From the NCBI RefSeq assembly GCF_001507645.1, contig NZ_CP013909.1, forward strand, positions 1,364,001-1,428,000: DNA of 64,000 bases. Reading direction: 5' to 3'. Every line of letters starts with the position of its first letter. Position 1 is the stretch's first letter. The notes under the pieces were generated by a model. The model saw nothing but the letters and a program-made list of their open reading frames with translations, did not search any database and was not told the DNA's origin. This stretch comes from Hymenobacter sedentarius. Lineage in GTDB: Bacteria; Bacteroidota; Bacteroidia; Cytophagales; Hymenobacteraceae. Position numbers and translations under genes: made by a program. Below are positions 17,414 through 30,997 of the stretch, one piece after another.

Positions 17414-17683
17414 TTACAGTATTTCATCGGCGTTGGGGTCGCGTTCGGAGTGGTCGCCCCGGCGCATGCGCAGGCCCATGCGCATCAGCAGCCCACTGGC
17501 CAGCAGCCCTACCAGGTTGACTGTCAGCATCACGGCCGAGGGGGTTTGGTAGCCACCGGTGGTCCAGCTGTACACCCCCACATAAACTTTTAGCAACAGC
17601 CCCACGCCCAATAGCCCACCGCTCAAGATGAGTAGCAGGCCTACCAAGCGGTTTATGGGCGGGGGCAGGGGAGGAGTGGCCAT
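17414..17683 (-). CDS. Small two-helix membrane protein of unknown function
   Basis: An 89-residue protein with two membrane segments (about 11-35, RLVGLLLILSGGLLGVGLLL, and 50-70, AVMLTVNLVGLLASGLLMRM). The C-terminal tail is acidic (DHSERDPNADEIL). It lies 29 bases upstream of the GNAT gene on the same strand, so it may lead that transcript. No family is recognised. Confidence 0.65.
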   Translation of the reverse strand: MATPPLPPPINRLVGLLLILSGGLLGVGLLLKVYVGVYSWTTGGYQTPSAVMLTVNLVGLLASGLLMRMGLRMRRGDHSERDPNADEIL

Positions 17684-17740
17684 CGTTTACCGGTCATACG
17701 AAGCCGTGAAAGGCGGGGTTGAGGCCGCGGCCCCCGTAGG

Positions 17741-17770
17741 TTGCGAATCCGGTTCTTTAACGTAATTTTG
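17741..17770 (+). promoter_or_regulatory. tRNA-Gly promoter
   Basis: TTG at 17741-17743 and TAATTTTG at 17763-17770, spaced by 19 bases, match the Bacteroidota primary promoter (TTG-N19-TAnnTTTG). The predicted start is about 17777, nine bases before the tRNA. Confidence 0.75.
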
Positions 17771-17785
17771 CCTTACCAAGTCCCC

Positions 17786-17861
17786 GCGAGAGTAGCTCAG
17801 TTGGTAGAGCATCAGCTTCCCAAGCTGAGGGTCGCGAGTTCGAACCTCGTTTCTCGCTCCA
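17786..17861 (+). tRNA. tRNA-Gly (CCC)
   Basis: A complete cloverleaf: acceptor GCGAGAG with TTCTCGC, D-arm AGCTCAGTTGGTAGAGC, anticodon stem TCAGC-loop TTCCCAA-GCTGA with anticodon CCC, and T-arm GCGAGTTCGAACCTCGT. The 3' CCA is encoded (17859-17861). Confidence 0.97.
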
Positions 17862-17869
17862 GTAGAATC

Positions 17870-17904
17870 AGCCACTTAGCCGCAAGGCTGGGTGGCTGTT
17901 TTGC
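17870..17904 (+). terminator. Terminator after tRNA-Gly
   Basis: Stem AGCCACTTAGCC / GGCTGGGTGGCT with a GCAA loop, followed by GTTTTGCTT. It begins nine bases after the tRNA. Confidence 0.75.
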
Positions 17905-18003
17905 TTATAGCTCTGGGCAAGTAGACTTACGGCTTGATGTTGAGCAGTAGCCTATCCGTACCCGAGGATGCGCGTACAAGTCAGAGCACCCAACCGCTAA
18001 CCC

Positions 18004-18540
18004 ATGACTACGCTCTACCTGCTGGCGCTGCTACCACCAGAACCTGTTTTTTCGGAAGTCTGGGCCATGAAGCAGGAGGTGCACCGCCTCACCGGCAGCC
18101 GCAACGCCGTGAATCTGCCGCCCCATATCACGCTTATCCCGCCACTGCGCCAGAACGCGGAGTTTGAGGAAAAATGCATCGCCGCCCTTGCCGCTTTTGC
18201 CCAGACCCAGCGCGCCCTGTCCGTTGGTCTAAAGGGGTTTGCTTGGTTTGGAAACCGGACGCTGTTTGTGCGGGTGAGCGAGGCGGCTGCGCTGCAAAAG
18301 CTGCACGAGGCCCTTAACGATTGGTGCGCCGCTCACCTGCCGGAGGTTCCGGTGGAGAGCCGCCCATTCACGCCCCACCTTACGCTGGCCACCCGCGACC
18401 TACCCCGCGCGCAGGTGCCGGAGCTGCGCCAGCTATTTGCGGCCCGCGCCTACGAGGCCACGTTCCCGGTGCACAGCCTCACCCTCTTCCGCCACGACGG
18501 ACGGCAATGGCAGCCCTGTGCAACTTTTGAGCTGGGTTGA
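18004..18540 (+). CDS. 2'-5' RNA ligase / 2H phosphoesterase family protein
   Basis: A 178-residue cytoplasmic protein with the two HxT motifs of the 2H superfamily: PPHITLIPP (about 38-46) and FTPHLTLATR (about 121-130). These His residues form the catalytic pair that acts on cyclic phosphodiesters in RNA or nucleotides. The substrate in Bacteroidota is unknown. ATG start and usual length for the YjcG/LigT-like group. No operon partners: a tRNA lies upstream and a palindromic repeat downstream. Confidence 0.9.
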   Translation: MTTLYLLALLPPEPVFSEVWAMKQEVHRLTGSRNAVNLPPHITLIPPLRQNAEFEEKCIAALAAFAQTQRALSVGLKGFAWFGNRTLFVRVSEAAALQKLHEALNDWCAAHLPEVPVESRPFTPHLTLATRDLPRAQVPELRQLFAARAYEATFPVHSLTLFRHDGRQWQPCATFELG

Positions 18541-18595
18541 GTTGAATCGGGAGGCGAGCTACGCGGTGATTTAGCTCCACTTGTCGGGATGCCTG

Positions 18596-18704
18596 CACGC
18601 TGTAGAGACGCCACACTTCGCGTCTCGGCGTTGAACGATTACACCCGAACGATTGGCAAACGGCGCGGACCCGGAGACGCGAAGTGTCGCGTCTCTACAG
18701 CGTG
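18596..18704. repeat. Palindromic repeat (GTAGAGACGC family)
   Basis: Arms at 18596-18626 and 18674-18704 (CACGCTGTAGAGACGC... and ...GTCTCTACAGCGTG) are 31 bases with one mismatch and a 47-base spacer. The element lies between convergent genes and could also act as a transcription barrier. Confidence 0.88.
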
Positions 18705-18763
18705 CTGAATATTAACCGAAATACATACTCCTCAGGTAGTGCCTTGAGCCGCAACAAGGGCGT

Positions 18764-21529
18764 TTATTGCACCCGCGTCAGGCGCAGGTAGTCGAGCATG
18801 GCCTGATTTACCTGACCGTTCATGTTCTCATTGGCGGGCTCAAAGGTCAGGGTGAGGCGGTGGCTGCCTTTGTCGAGGTGCACCAGCACGGCATTGGTAA
18901 AGCCCCAGTTCGACCACTCGGCCACGCCCCGCTGGGGCAGCACGATGGTACCCAGCCGCTGCCCGCCCATCCGCAGGGTGCGAATGGCGCACTGGTTGTT
19001 GGTATTGGTGGGGCCGTTGCCGTTGGCGTAGCGGAAATCCACGGCGTAGAGGCCCGTCTCGGGCACCAGCACGGGCAAAGTCAGGGCGGTATTCAGCGAC
19101 TTGCTGGTTTCTACGAAGCCGGTGCCGCTGAAGCCTTTGTAGGGATGGCCAGCTTTCGGGGCCACCGCTTCCACTTGGTATTGCCGGTGGAGGCCCGCTT
19201 TTTCCATGACCAAGGGCTCGCTGGCAAACGACTCCAGCCCGGTAGGGCCCACGGCAACAACCTGGTATTCGGCATACGTGGCGGTGGCCGGCACCGCCAG
19301 CTCCGTTGTGGCAACGGTGGTCAACAGCTGGCCATTTTTCAACACCTTGTACGATTTCGCGTCGGGCAGCGCGGCCCAGTGCAGGCGCCCGTTGGCATAG
19401 GCCACGGCTGGCGTTTCGGGCGAGAACAGGTTGGCAACCCGCGCCACGGAGGTAGGTTGCGGCGCCTCATTGCGCAGCTCAATACGCACGGCGTGGCGTC
19501 CGGTAAGCGTAGCGGGTACGGCCGCCTCGGGCAGGGGCTGGCCGTCGAGCGTGATGGAGCTAATCTGGTTGCCGTAGCCTTGCAGGCTGATGTCGAGCAC
19601 GGCCCCGCGGTAGTGCAGGCCGGTGAGCTGGCGAGTGCCCTGCAAGGCCTGTGGCACGAAGGGATGAAACACCAGACGGTTGGGCTGCCACTCCATGCCA
19701 AACAGCACCTTGTACACCAGGCCGAGGCTACCCGAAAGGCTCCAGAGCATGTTGCTGGAGTTGATTTGGGTGCCGGCGTAGTCGCCGTTCGCGGCCACAA
19801 AGTTTTCCTTGTTGGTGAGGAACAGCGCCGCCGGGCGGTACACGGCCGCAATGCTTTCCATCACCGACGGCTCGTTGCCTGCCTTGGCCGCCGCCAGCGC
19901 CCAAAAGCTTTGCACAAAGGGCCACACCGCGTTATTGTGGTAGGGCGGAATGCCCGGAATCTGCGGGTAGATGCAGGAAATGCCGTAGGGCGTGGTGGGC
20001 GTCTTGGCCACCACTTGCTGGGCCCGCTCGCCATCGGCCACCCCAAAAAGCACGCTCAGGGCTTCGCCCAGGCCCTCGGCCCGCGGCGATAGCACCAGGA
20101 AGTTCCGACCGTACAGATACTGGCCGTAGTAGCCGCGGTCGGCCTGCCAGAGGTGCTCGTTGATGCTCTGCTTGATGCGTTGGGCTAATTTTTCGTGCGC
20201 GCTGGCCACGGCCGTTTCGCCCAGTTGCTGGGCCATTTGGGCCAGCACCACGTTGGCGTGGTAGTGCACGGCGTTGGTGCCCAGGTTTTCCGACTGGTAG
20301 ATGTCCACCGGCTGCATCCAGCGCGGATACGTCTGCTCGCGCCAGTCCAGAAACGACGACTCGCCCCGCACCAGCCCCGTGGCGGCGTCGTAGGCGTTGA
20401 GCTGGTCGTCGGCGATGGACTGCTTGATGATGGGGTACACCTGCCGCAGCTAGGCCTGGTCGCCGGTTACTTTATAGATTTCCCAGGCCGCCGTGGCCCA
20501 GATAATGCGGTCGGTGGAACAGGGGTACGCCCCGCCCGTGCCCGTATCCTGAATGATGCGCCCCTCGGGGCTCACCTTGCGCATCAGGCTTTTCATGGCC
20601 GAGCGGGGCTGCAGCGCCGCCTGCGCCAGGATGATGCTGTAGCTGATGTCGCGGGTCCAGACGCCGGCCCACTCCTTGCCGGTCCGGAACGTGCTGTCGG
20701 GCTCCACCGCCCGGCGGGCTTCTTCCAGGGCCAGGTTGTAGAGGGCATCGGCCAGCGGGTACTCCGATGTGTACTGCGGGAAGTCGGCTGTATTAATGGA
20801 TTGCTTCCACTGGCCGGCCGTGCTTTTGGCATCCTGTGGCGCGTTCAGCAGCAGCGTTACTTCATAAATGCCGTTGCCGTCGGGGTCCTTCAGCTCCAGC
20901 TCGGGCTTGTTCACCAGGTTGTCGAAGTCCCAGCTCAACGGCGCCGTGCTGCCCGCCACAAACACGTGCTTGAAGTCCTGCTGGTACAGCTTGTCGCCTT
21001 TGTAAGTCGTGTAAAATCCCTGCTGCTTAAACGCCGCCAGCACCGGCCGCAGGTCCAGCCTGATTTTCAGCGCGGTATTCGGGGCCAGGTACGTATTGGC
21101 CGGCATCGGCGTGGGGTCCACAAAATGCTTACCGAAGGTGAGCACGGGCGTTTCCAGCGCTTGGGCCGCCTCACCGGCATTGGGCAGGGCCACAAACAGG
21201 TGGTTCTGGCCAGGCGCCAGCTCGTTGTCCTTGCCGTTGAGACTGAATTTGAATTCTATCCGTGGGCTCTGAAACGCGTTGGCCGGGCTCTTGTAATCCG
21301 AAGTGAGCTCCGTGGCCGACAGCGCCCGGGCCGTGTAGGGGCCCTGCACCACCCGGTCGCGGTAGAGCGCATACTGGCCCGACTGCCACACGGGGGCATC
21401 CGTTGGCTGGGGCTGGGCCCCGCCGGCCGCCGGAGCAGTTGTTGCAGCAGTGGTAGACTTTTGCATCTGACAGGAACTCAGCATGACAGGCACCAGCACG
21501 AGGCTCGCGAGGCCGGGAAAGTATTTCAT
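18764..21529 (-). pseudogene. Six-hairpin-type glycosidase lipoprotein, interrupted by an amber codon
   Basis: The two halves read in the same frame and are separated only by TAG at 20450-20452. The first half (21529-20450) starts with a lipoprotein signal (MKYFPGLASLVLVPVMLSSC), a beta-rich N-terminal domain, then helices of an (alpha/alpha)6 barrel (EWAGVWTRDISYSIILAQAA). The second half (20449-18764) continues the barrel (SSFLDWREQTYPRWMQPVDI, YHNNAVWPFVQSFWALA) and ends with beta-sandwich/CBM-like domains. A tryptophan codon TGG changed to TAG would explain the break. Intact length would be 921 residues. It closes a minus-strand operon with a LacI regulator and a GH31 enzyme, so a role in saccharide breakdown is inferred. 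The exact GH family is not assigned. Confidence 0.82.
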
Positions 21530-21674
21530 AAGATAAGAGTAATAGCAAAAGGGCGCCGGCTGCGGCAATGTTTCGGGCCGTGGCGCAAGCCAGGCTGCCG
21601 TGGGGCAGGAGGGCCGAGCCTACTTAATTGGGCTAAAATTCAGCCGGCTGAACGATTGAGCCAGCGGCCCGCTC

Positions 21675-24137
21675 TCACCATTTCAAGCGGACAGCTCCCA
21701 AGGCATTCCGCACCGTCACCGCCGGGGTTGTGGTATGCTCTCCCGAGAGGCTAGCGGGCTTCTGCAGGTAGGAAACGCGCGATTGCGGCTTGAGGGCTTT
21801 GCCGTCGGCCTGCAGGTTGGGCAAAGCACCAAACCCGTGAAAAAGCACCTCCACGTGCTTGAACTTCGATTTCGACGAGCCCTGCACCGGGCCCAGCTCC
21901 AGGGTATGCGCCGTGGGGTCCAGCTTGATGGTGCGCTTGAAGAACTGGCCTTTCTCGTGGTTATAGGTCGTGCCGTCGTCTTCGTAATACACGTAAGAGC
22001 TGGGCGCCTCGCCCTGGTACACGTGCAGGTACAGCGTATCGAGCGGAGCCTGGGCGGTGTACTGCACCGGGCTCTGCATGGGGATGATGCTGCCCCCACG
22101 CACAAACACGGGCAGGCGGTCGAGCGGCGAGGGCACGTAAGCCGCCTTGCCCCCGGCGTGCAGCTCGTCGCTGTAGAAATCGTACCAGCGGCCGGCCGGC
22201 AGGTACACCTTGGCGGCTTGCAGCGTGCTGGCCACCGGCGCTACCAGCAGCCCCGGCCCAAACTGGTACTCGTTTTGGAATTGCCCGTCGTAAATCTGGC
22301 CGTCGTACGGGTAGTCGAGCGCCAGCGACCGCTGCACCGGCAGGCCGTTCTGCGTGGCTTCGTAGAAGGCCGAATACACGTAAGGCAGCAGGTTGTAGCG
22401 CAGCTGCACGTAGTCGCGGTTGATGTCCGTATAGTCTTCGCCAAACGCCCACGGCTCGGCCGCCTTGGTATTCACGGCGCTATGAGCCCGGAAAAAGGGC
22501 GTGAATGTGCCAATCGACATCCAGCGGGTGAACAGTTCGCCCGTCGGCGGCGGCGATGCCACAAAGCCGCCCACGTCCATGCCGGCGTTGGCCACGCCGC
22601 TCAGTCCCAGGCTGTTTACCAGGCGTACGCCGGCCAGCATGTGGTCATCGGTGCTCACGTTGTCGCCCGTCCAGATGGCGGTGTAGCGCTGCAGGCCCGC
22701 GTAGCCGGCCCGCGTCAGAATGAGCGGCCGGCGGCCCCCCATCAGCTTGCGGGTGCCTTCGTAGGTGCTGCGGGCCATTTGCAGGCCGTACACGTTGCGG
22801 GCGGCGTTGGTGGTCGCGCCGTGGCCGTCGTAGTTAAACAGCATGTTGCTGGGCAGTTGGTTGCCCCAGGTCGACATCTCGTTCATGTCGTTCCAAAACC
22901 CTTCCACCCCGTCCCGGACCAGGCCCTGAAACTGCTGCCCCCACCACTGGCGGGCGGCGGGCAGGGTGAAGTCCGGAAAGTTGCACAGGCCCGGCCACAC
23001 TGCCGCACGGAAGTTGGTGCCGTCGGGGTATTTCACGTACAGGTCGCGGGCTTTGCCGTCTTCCCACTGCTTGTAGCCCGCCTCCGTTTTCATGCCCGGG
23101 TCCACAATCACCGCCATGTGCACGCCCAGGCCCTTCAGGTCCTTGAGCATCTTGCCAGGCTGCGGAAAGCGCTGCGGGTTCCAGGTAAAAATCTTGTAGG
23201 CATCCATGTAGTGGATGTCCAGATAAAGCACATCGAGCGGAATCTTCTTTTCCCGGAACGTCTGGGTAATGCGCTTCACCTCCGTATCGGGGTAGTACGT
23301 GTACCGGCTCTGCTGAAAGCCGATGGCCCAGAGCGCCGGCATGGGCATCCGGCCGGTCAGATGGGTGTAGTCCTCCAGAATGCCCGCGGGCTTCCGGCGT
23401 CCTATCAGGTAGTAGTTCATCTCCCCGCCCCGGGCGCCAAACGACGAGAACCGGTCGTCGTTGCTGGCCCCGAAGTTGACCTGCCCCACGTACGAATTGT
23501 CGAAAAATAGGCCATAAGCCAGTCCATCGTGCAGCCCCATGTAAAAGGGAATGGAGCTGTAGAGCGGGTCGCTGCCGGTGGGGTAGGCGTAGCTGTCGGT
23601 GTTCTGGTGCACGTAGGCCTGGCCGCGCCGGTCCAGCGGCCCGGTCTTTTCGCCCAGGCCCACAAACCGCTCCCCGGGCAGCAGCAGCTTATACGTAGTG
23701 ATTTCGTCGCCCACCCACGACGTGCCCAGGCCCGCCTCGTCCTGGTTCAAGAGCTGTCCCGCCGCATTGTAAAAAGCAAAGCGCGCCGGGTTCTTCTGAA
23801 TCACCAGCCGAACCGAGTCGGTGGTAATGGTTACGCTTTCGGCCGCCTCCTGCACCCGCAGGGCCGCCGTGCTTGGCGAGGCCACCACCGCATAAGAGAA
23901 ATCGGCCGCTAAAGGATGCTGGCTGAGCCGTACCCGCAGAATGGTGGGCGAGTAGGCCGTCACTTCGGCAGTTGCGTTGGCAAAAGTCAGGCGCAGCGTG
24001 TTGCCGGCCGCCTCCGTGCGCTGCACCGCACCCAGCGATTCCACCTTAGAAAATTGAGCTTGAGCCGGCATCCGCAGCAGCAGGCCGGTAGCAAATAGGA
24101 GGCTGGAAAGCCAAGGGCGCGGTACGAGGTAAGGCAT
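21675..24137 (-). CDS. GH31 alpha-glucosidase-type glycoside hydrolase with DUF5110 domain
   Basis: An exported 820-residue enzyme hydrolysing alpha-glycosides. Signal peptide MPYLVPRPWLSSLLFATGLL, cleavage near PAQAQ. An N-terminal galactose-mutarotase-like sandwich (about 25-220) precedes the TIM barrel. The nucleophile motif is EGFWNDMNEMS (Asp near residue 415), and the second acid motif region is TPFFRAHSA. The C-terminus has the proximal sandwich and a DUF5110-like domain (YLHVYQGEAPSSYVYYEDDG). ATG at 24137 is chosen; an upstream TTG at 24149 is less likely. It lies between the LacI regulator and the glycosidase pseudogene. Confidence 0.93.
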   Translation of the reverse strand: MPYLVPRPWLSSLLFATGLLLRMPAQAQFSKVESLGAVQRTEAAGNTLRLTFANATAEVTAYSPTILRVRLSQHPLAADFSYAVVASPSTAALRVQEAAESVTITTDSVRLVIQKNPARFAFYNAAGQLLNQDEAGLGTSWVGDEITTYKLLLPGERFVGLGEKTGPLDRRGQAYVHQNTDSYAYPTGSDPLYSSIPFYMGLHDGLAYGLFFDNSYVGQVNFGASNDDRFSSFGARGGEMNYYLIGRRKPAGILEDYTHLTGRMPMPALWAIGFQQSRYTYYPDTEVKRITQTFREKKIPLDVLYLDIHYMDAYKIFTWNPQRFPQPGKMLKDLKGLGVHMAVIVDPGMKTEAGYKQWEDGKARDLYVKYPDGTNFRAAVWPGLCNFPDFTLPAARQWWGQQFQGLVRDGVEGFWNDMNEMSTWGNQLPSNMLFNYDGHGATTNAARNVYGLQMARSTYEGTRKLMGGRRPLILTRAGYAGLQRYTAIWTGDNVSTDDHMLAGVRLVNSLGLSGVANAGMDVGGFVASPPPTGELFTRWMSIGTFTPFFRAHSAVNTKAAEPWAFGEDYTDINRDYVQLRYNLLPYVYSAFYEATQNGLPVQRSLALDYPYDGQIYDGQFQNEYQFGPGLLVAPVASTLQAAKVYLPAGRWYDFYSDELHAGGKAAYVPSPLDRLPVFVRGGSIIPMQSPVQYTAQAPLDTLYLHVYQGEAPSSYVYYEDDGTTYNHEKGQFFKRTIKLDPTAHTLELGPVQGSSKSKFKHVEVLFHGFGALPNLQADGKALKPQSRVSYLQKPASLSGEHTTTPAVTVRNALGAVRLKW

Positions 24138-24219
24138 TTTCAAAGCCAAGGGGATGGAGAATCAGAATAAGAAGCGGTGCGCGGTGCCAGACTGGCACTG
24201 CAAAGCAAACAGTAAGAAT

Positions 24220-24242
24220 GGCTATTGTTAGTAACAATAGCC
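24220..24242. promoter_or_regulatory. Perfect palindrome upstream of GH31, possible LacI-family operator
   Basis: GGCTATTGTT and its exact complement AACAATAGCC are separated by AGT. It lies 83 bases upstream of the GH31 start codon and 39 bases downstream of the LacI-family gene. No T-run follows, so an operator is more likely than a terminator. Binding by the adjacent regulator is inferred. Confidence 0.6.
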
Positions 24243-24280
24243 GCAGGCCGGTTATAGTAGCTGCAGCAGTGCCGGCACTG

Positions 24281-25339
24281 TTAGCGCATCGGCACCATGC
24301 TCTCTTGCGAGCGGTGCAGCGATGAGTTACGGATAACCAGCTCAGGCTTAAGAATGAGGTGGGGCGGTGTATAAACCGGCCCTCGCTTCAGCAGCTGCAG
24401 AAAAAGCCGCACCGCCGTCTCGCCCATCTGCTCAGGCCGCTGGTCGATAACCGTTAGCTGCGGCTGCGTCATAGCCGTAAATGGGTCGTTGCTGAAGCAC
24501 GCCAGGGCAATGTCCTGCGGCACGCGCATCGACTGCTCCCGCAGTACCTCCAGCGCCCCCACCGTGGGAATGGCATAAGCGGCAAAAACCGCATCCAGGG
24601 AAGAGTCTAAGGCCAACAAATGCTGCATGCCCAGGCGGCCGGCCTCGTGCGTCAGCGCGGGTAGGGAGTAGTTCCAGTGCTCTTCATAGGCCAGACCATG
24701 AGCGCGCAGGGCTTCGCGGTAGCCCAGGTACCGGTTGCGGGTAGTATTCAGGTGCTGCGGCCCGGCCATGTGCGCGATGTGGGTGCATCCCTGCGCAATC
24801 AGGTGGGATACGGCTTGGAAGGCGCCCTGAAAGTCATCCAGAATAACGGCCATGCTTTGCGGCAGCTCCGGCACGCGGTCAAAGAAAACCAACGGAATGC
24901 CCTGCCGTCGCACCTGCTCAAAGTGCTGGACATCGAGGTGCGTAGTAGCTGAGACCGAAATAAGTATGCCCTCCACCTGCGCATCAATCAAGGTTTCCAC
25001 GTTGCGCTGCTCCCGGTGCAGGTCCTCGTTCGATTGGCACATCATCACGTTGAAGCCTTCGCAGGTCGCCACTTTCTCAATGCCATTCATCACGGCCGGA
25101 AAGAAGTAGCCCTTGATGTGCGGCACAATAACCCCCAGTGTCTTGCTATGGCCTTTGCGCAACGCCGCTGCCAGCTGGTTGGGCCGGTAGCTCAACTCCT
25201 GAGCCAGTTGCCGCACGCGCTGCTTGGTGGCCTCGCTAATATCCCGGTGGTCAGCCAGCGCCCGCGAAACCGTCGAGATGGATAAGTTGAGCTGTTGGGC
25301 TAAATCCCGGATGGAAGTCTGCTGCTTCTTCGCTGCCAT
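24281..25339 (-). CDS. LacI-family transcriptional regulator
   Basis: A 352-residue DNA-binding repressor or activator. The N-terminal HTH is clear (TSIRDLAQQLNLSISTVSRA, residues 8-27), with hinge region SYRPNQLAAALRKGHSKTLG. The periplasmic-binding-like ligand domain follows (IPLVFFDRVPELP, DAVFAAYAIPTVGALE, IALACFSNDPF). The effector is probably a sugar related to the downstream GH31 and glycosidase genes. ATG start. It is the first gene of the minus-strand operon. Confidence 0.95.
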   Translation of the reverse strand: MAAKKQQTSIRDLAQQLNLSISTVSRALADHRDISEATKQRVRQLAQELSYRPNQLAAALRKGHSKTLGVIVPHIKGYFFPAVMNGIEKVATCEGFNVMMCQSNEDLHREQRNVETLIDAQVEGILISVSATTHLDVQHFEQVRRQGIPLVFFDRVPELPQSMAVILDDFQGAFQAVSHLIAQGCTHIAHMAGPQHLNTTRNRYLGYREALRAHGLAYEEHWNYSLPALTHEAGRLGMQHLLALDSSLDAVFAAYAIPTVGALEVLREQSMRVPQDIALACFSNDPFTAMTQPQLTVIDQRPEQMGETAVRLFLQLLKRGPVYTPPHLILKPELVIRNSSLHRSQESMVPMR

Positions 25340-25763
25340 AAGTCAGTGTATTATATAAGGAGCCGCTGCCCACAGGTCTCAAATGCTCGAAAAGGGCACA
25401 GCCGCACCCAATTCCTGCGTAAAATAGCATCAGCAGGCCCGAATCGCCCACGTGCGCACGCTACCTCCAGCCACTGTAGGAGGATTAGGGTTAGAAACAG
25501 CTCCACCTCTTTCAGCCCCACTTCACCGAGTGCTCTACAGTTGCTTTCGTAAGCCAGCCTGGCCCTACGCAGAATAATTCCTTTCCAGGATGCTCTACTA
25601 TAAAGAGCACATGATTGTGCCAGTCCTAACGCAGTCTACACAGGAACTGGCCTCATCCTAAGGCCGGTAAAGCGGAGTTAACTTCTAGGTTCGTTCGATC
25701 CGCTACCACCTTAATGGGCCTTGTCATGGCTGCAAAGGCAAAAAAAGAGAAGTATTTATTGAG
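25340..25763. other. Intergenic region without a recognised gene
   Basis: About 420 bases between the divergent LacI-family gene and the first rRNA promoter. Short open frames here have no family features. It must hold the LacI-family gene promoter, but none was confidently placed. Confidence 0.5.
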
Positions 25764-25769
25764 TTGGCG

Positions 25770-25799
25770 TTGCACGCTCAGAAATTGTTTCTACCTTTG
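25770..25799 (+). promoter_or_regulatory. rRNA promoter P1
   Basis: TTG at 25770-25772 and TACCTTTG at 25792-25799 with a 19-base spacer match the Bacteroidota promoter exactly. It lies about 410 bases before the 16S gene. Confidence 0.82.
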
Positions 25800-25951
25800 C
25801 ACCCCCAATAAGAAAAGCGCTTCGAACGGAAACGCAATCTGAAAAGGGTGAGCCAAAAGGCAGCAAAGATTTTAAAATCTGAGCCAGTCGAATTAGCTGA
25901 CATTTCTCTTTAAGGTTGTAACCTTAGTCAGAAAAAAAAGTCAGCAAGTTT

Positions 25952-25981
25952 TTGGATTTACAAATAACTTCCTTACCTTTG
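25952..25981 (+). promoter_or_regulatory. rRNA promoter P2
   Basis: TTG at 25952-25954 and TACCTTTG at 25974-25981 with a 19-base spacer. The -7 box and spacing are identical to P1, 182 bases downstream of it. An A-rich tract (25931-25939) just upstream could act as an UP-like element. Confidence 0.85.
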
Positions 25982-26117
25982 CACTCCCAAATCGAAAGAA
26001 GGGAAATACAGAAGAGAAGATGACCGGCCGCCAGGCCCCACGGTTCGCTCAACAGGAGCGGGCACACGTTCTTTGAATGCTTGGAAAAGACAAATGGTAA
26101 GACTTGCTTCGGCAAGT

Positions 26118-26164
26118 TGACAACCAAACGTAACATTGAATAAAAACTCGTCAAATACGAGTCG
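26118..26164 (+). other. 5' arm of the 16S rRNA processing stem
   Basis: TTGACAACC, GTAACAT, AAAAACTCG and ACGAGTC blocks here are complementary, in order, to GACTCGT, GAGTTTTTAT, ATGTTAC and GGTTGTCA at 27738-27779. Such stems are cut by RNase III to release pre-16S rRNA. Confidence 0.7.
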
Positions 26165-26212
26165 GATTCGCACTCGACATCAGCCCCGGTTCGCCGGGGT
26201 GTAGAACATTTT

Positions 26213-27730
<1,518 letters not shown>

Positions 27731-27821
27731 GGAGCAGTTCGACTCGTGAGTTTTTATAATAACATGTTACGGTTGTCACCGTTGTCTTTTCCTTCATTCA
27801 AATAATTTAAACACTGGTTTT

Positions 27822-27895
27822 GGGCTTGTAGCTCAGGTGGTTAGAGCGCTACACTGATAATGTAGAGGTCCCTGGTTCGAGTCCAGGCAGGCCCA
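27822..27895 (+). tRNA. tRNA-Ile (GAT)
   Basis: A cloverleaf in the 16S-23S spacer: acceptor GGGCTTG/CAGGCCC, D-arm GCTCAGGTGGTTAGAGC, anticodon loop CTGATAA with anticodon GAT, and T-arm CCTGGTTCGAGTCCAGG. CCA is not encoded. No tRNA-Ala follows in this spacer. Confidence 0.97.
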
Positions 27896-27988
27896 CTCTA
27901 ACAACAACGACCAGTTGTTAAGCATACCGGTTTATTTCAATAGGAAATGAACCTCGACATCACTAAACACCAGAGTGATACACGTTCT

Positions 27989-28026
27989 TTGACGTAAGGG
28001 GTAACAAAAACGAAGCGTAGCGCGCT
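27989..28026 (+). other. 5' arm of the 23S rRNA processing stem
   Basis: TTGACGTAAGGGG-ACAAAAACGAAGCGT and GCGCGC are complementary to ACGCTTCGTTTTTGTCCCCT and TATGTCAA at 31025-31063, with few mismatches. This is the long helix that brings the two ends of pre-23S together. Confidence 0.8.
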
Positions 28027-28069
28027 TGGTTCCGCAAGGGACAAGCAGTCTGGTTTACCAGACAGTGTT

Positions 28070-30997
<2,928 letters not shown>

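Noticed and set aside
18767..20092. 441-residue plus-strand frame opposite the glycosidase pseudogene
   Set aside because: It is His/Gly/Arg-rich antisense translation without domains, whereas the minus strand carries the conserved barrel motifs.
20450..20452. Programmed readthrough or pyrrolysine at the amber codon
   Set aside because: There is no sign of Pyl machinery or a readthrough element, and the change is a simple Trp-to-stop substitution in a typical glycosidase.
24220..24242. Rho-independent terminator for the LacI-family gene
   Set aside because: The hairpin has no following T-run on the minus strand and is AT-rich in the stem, so an operator fits better.
25924..26173. Small open frames just before the 16S gene
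   Set aside because: They overlap the P2 promoter and the 16S processing stem; no protein features.
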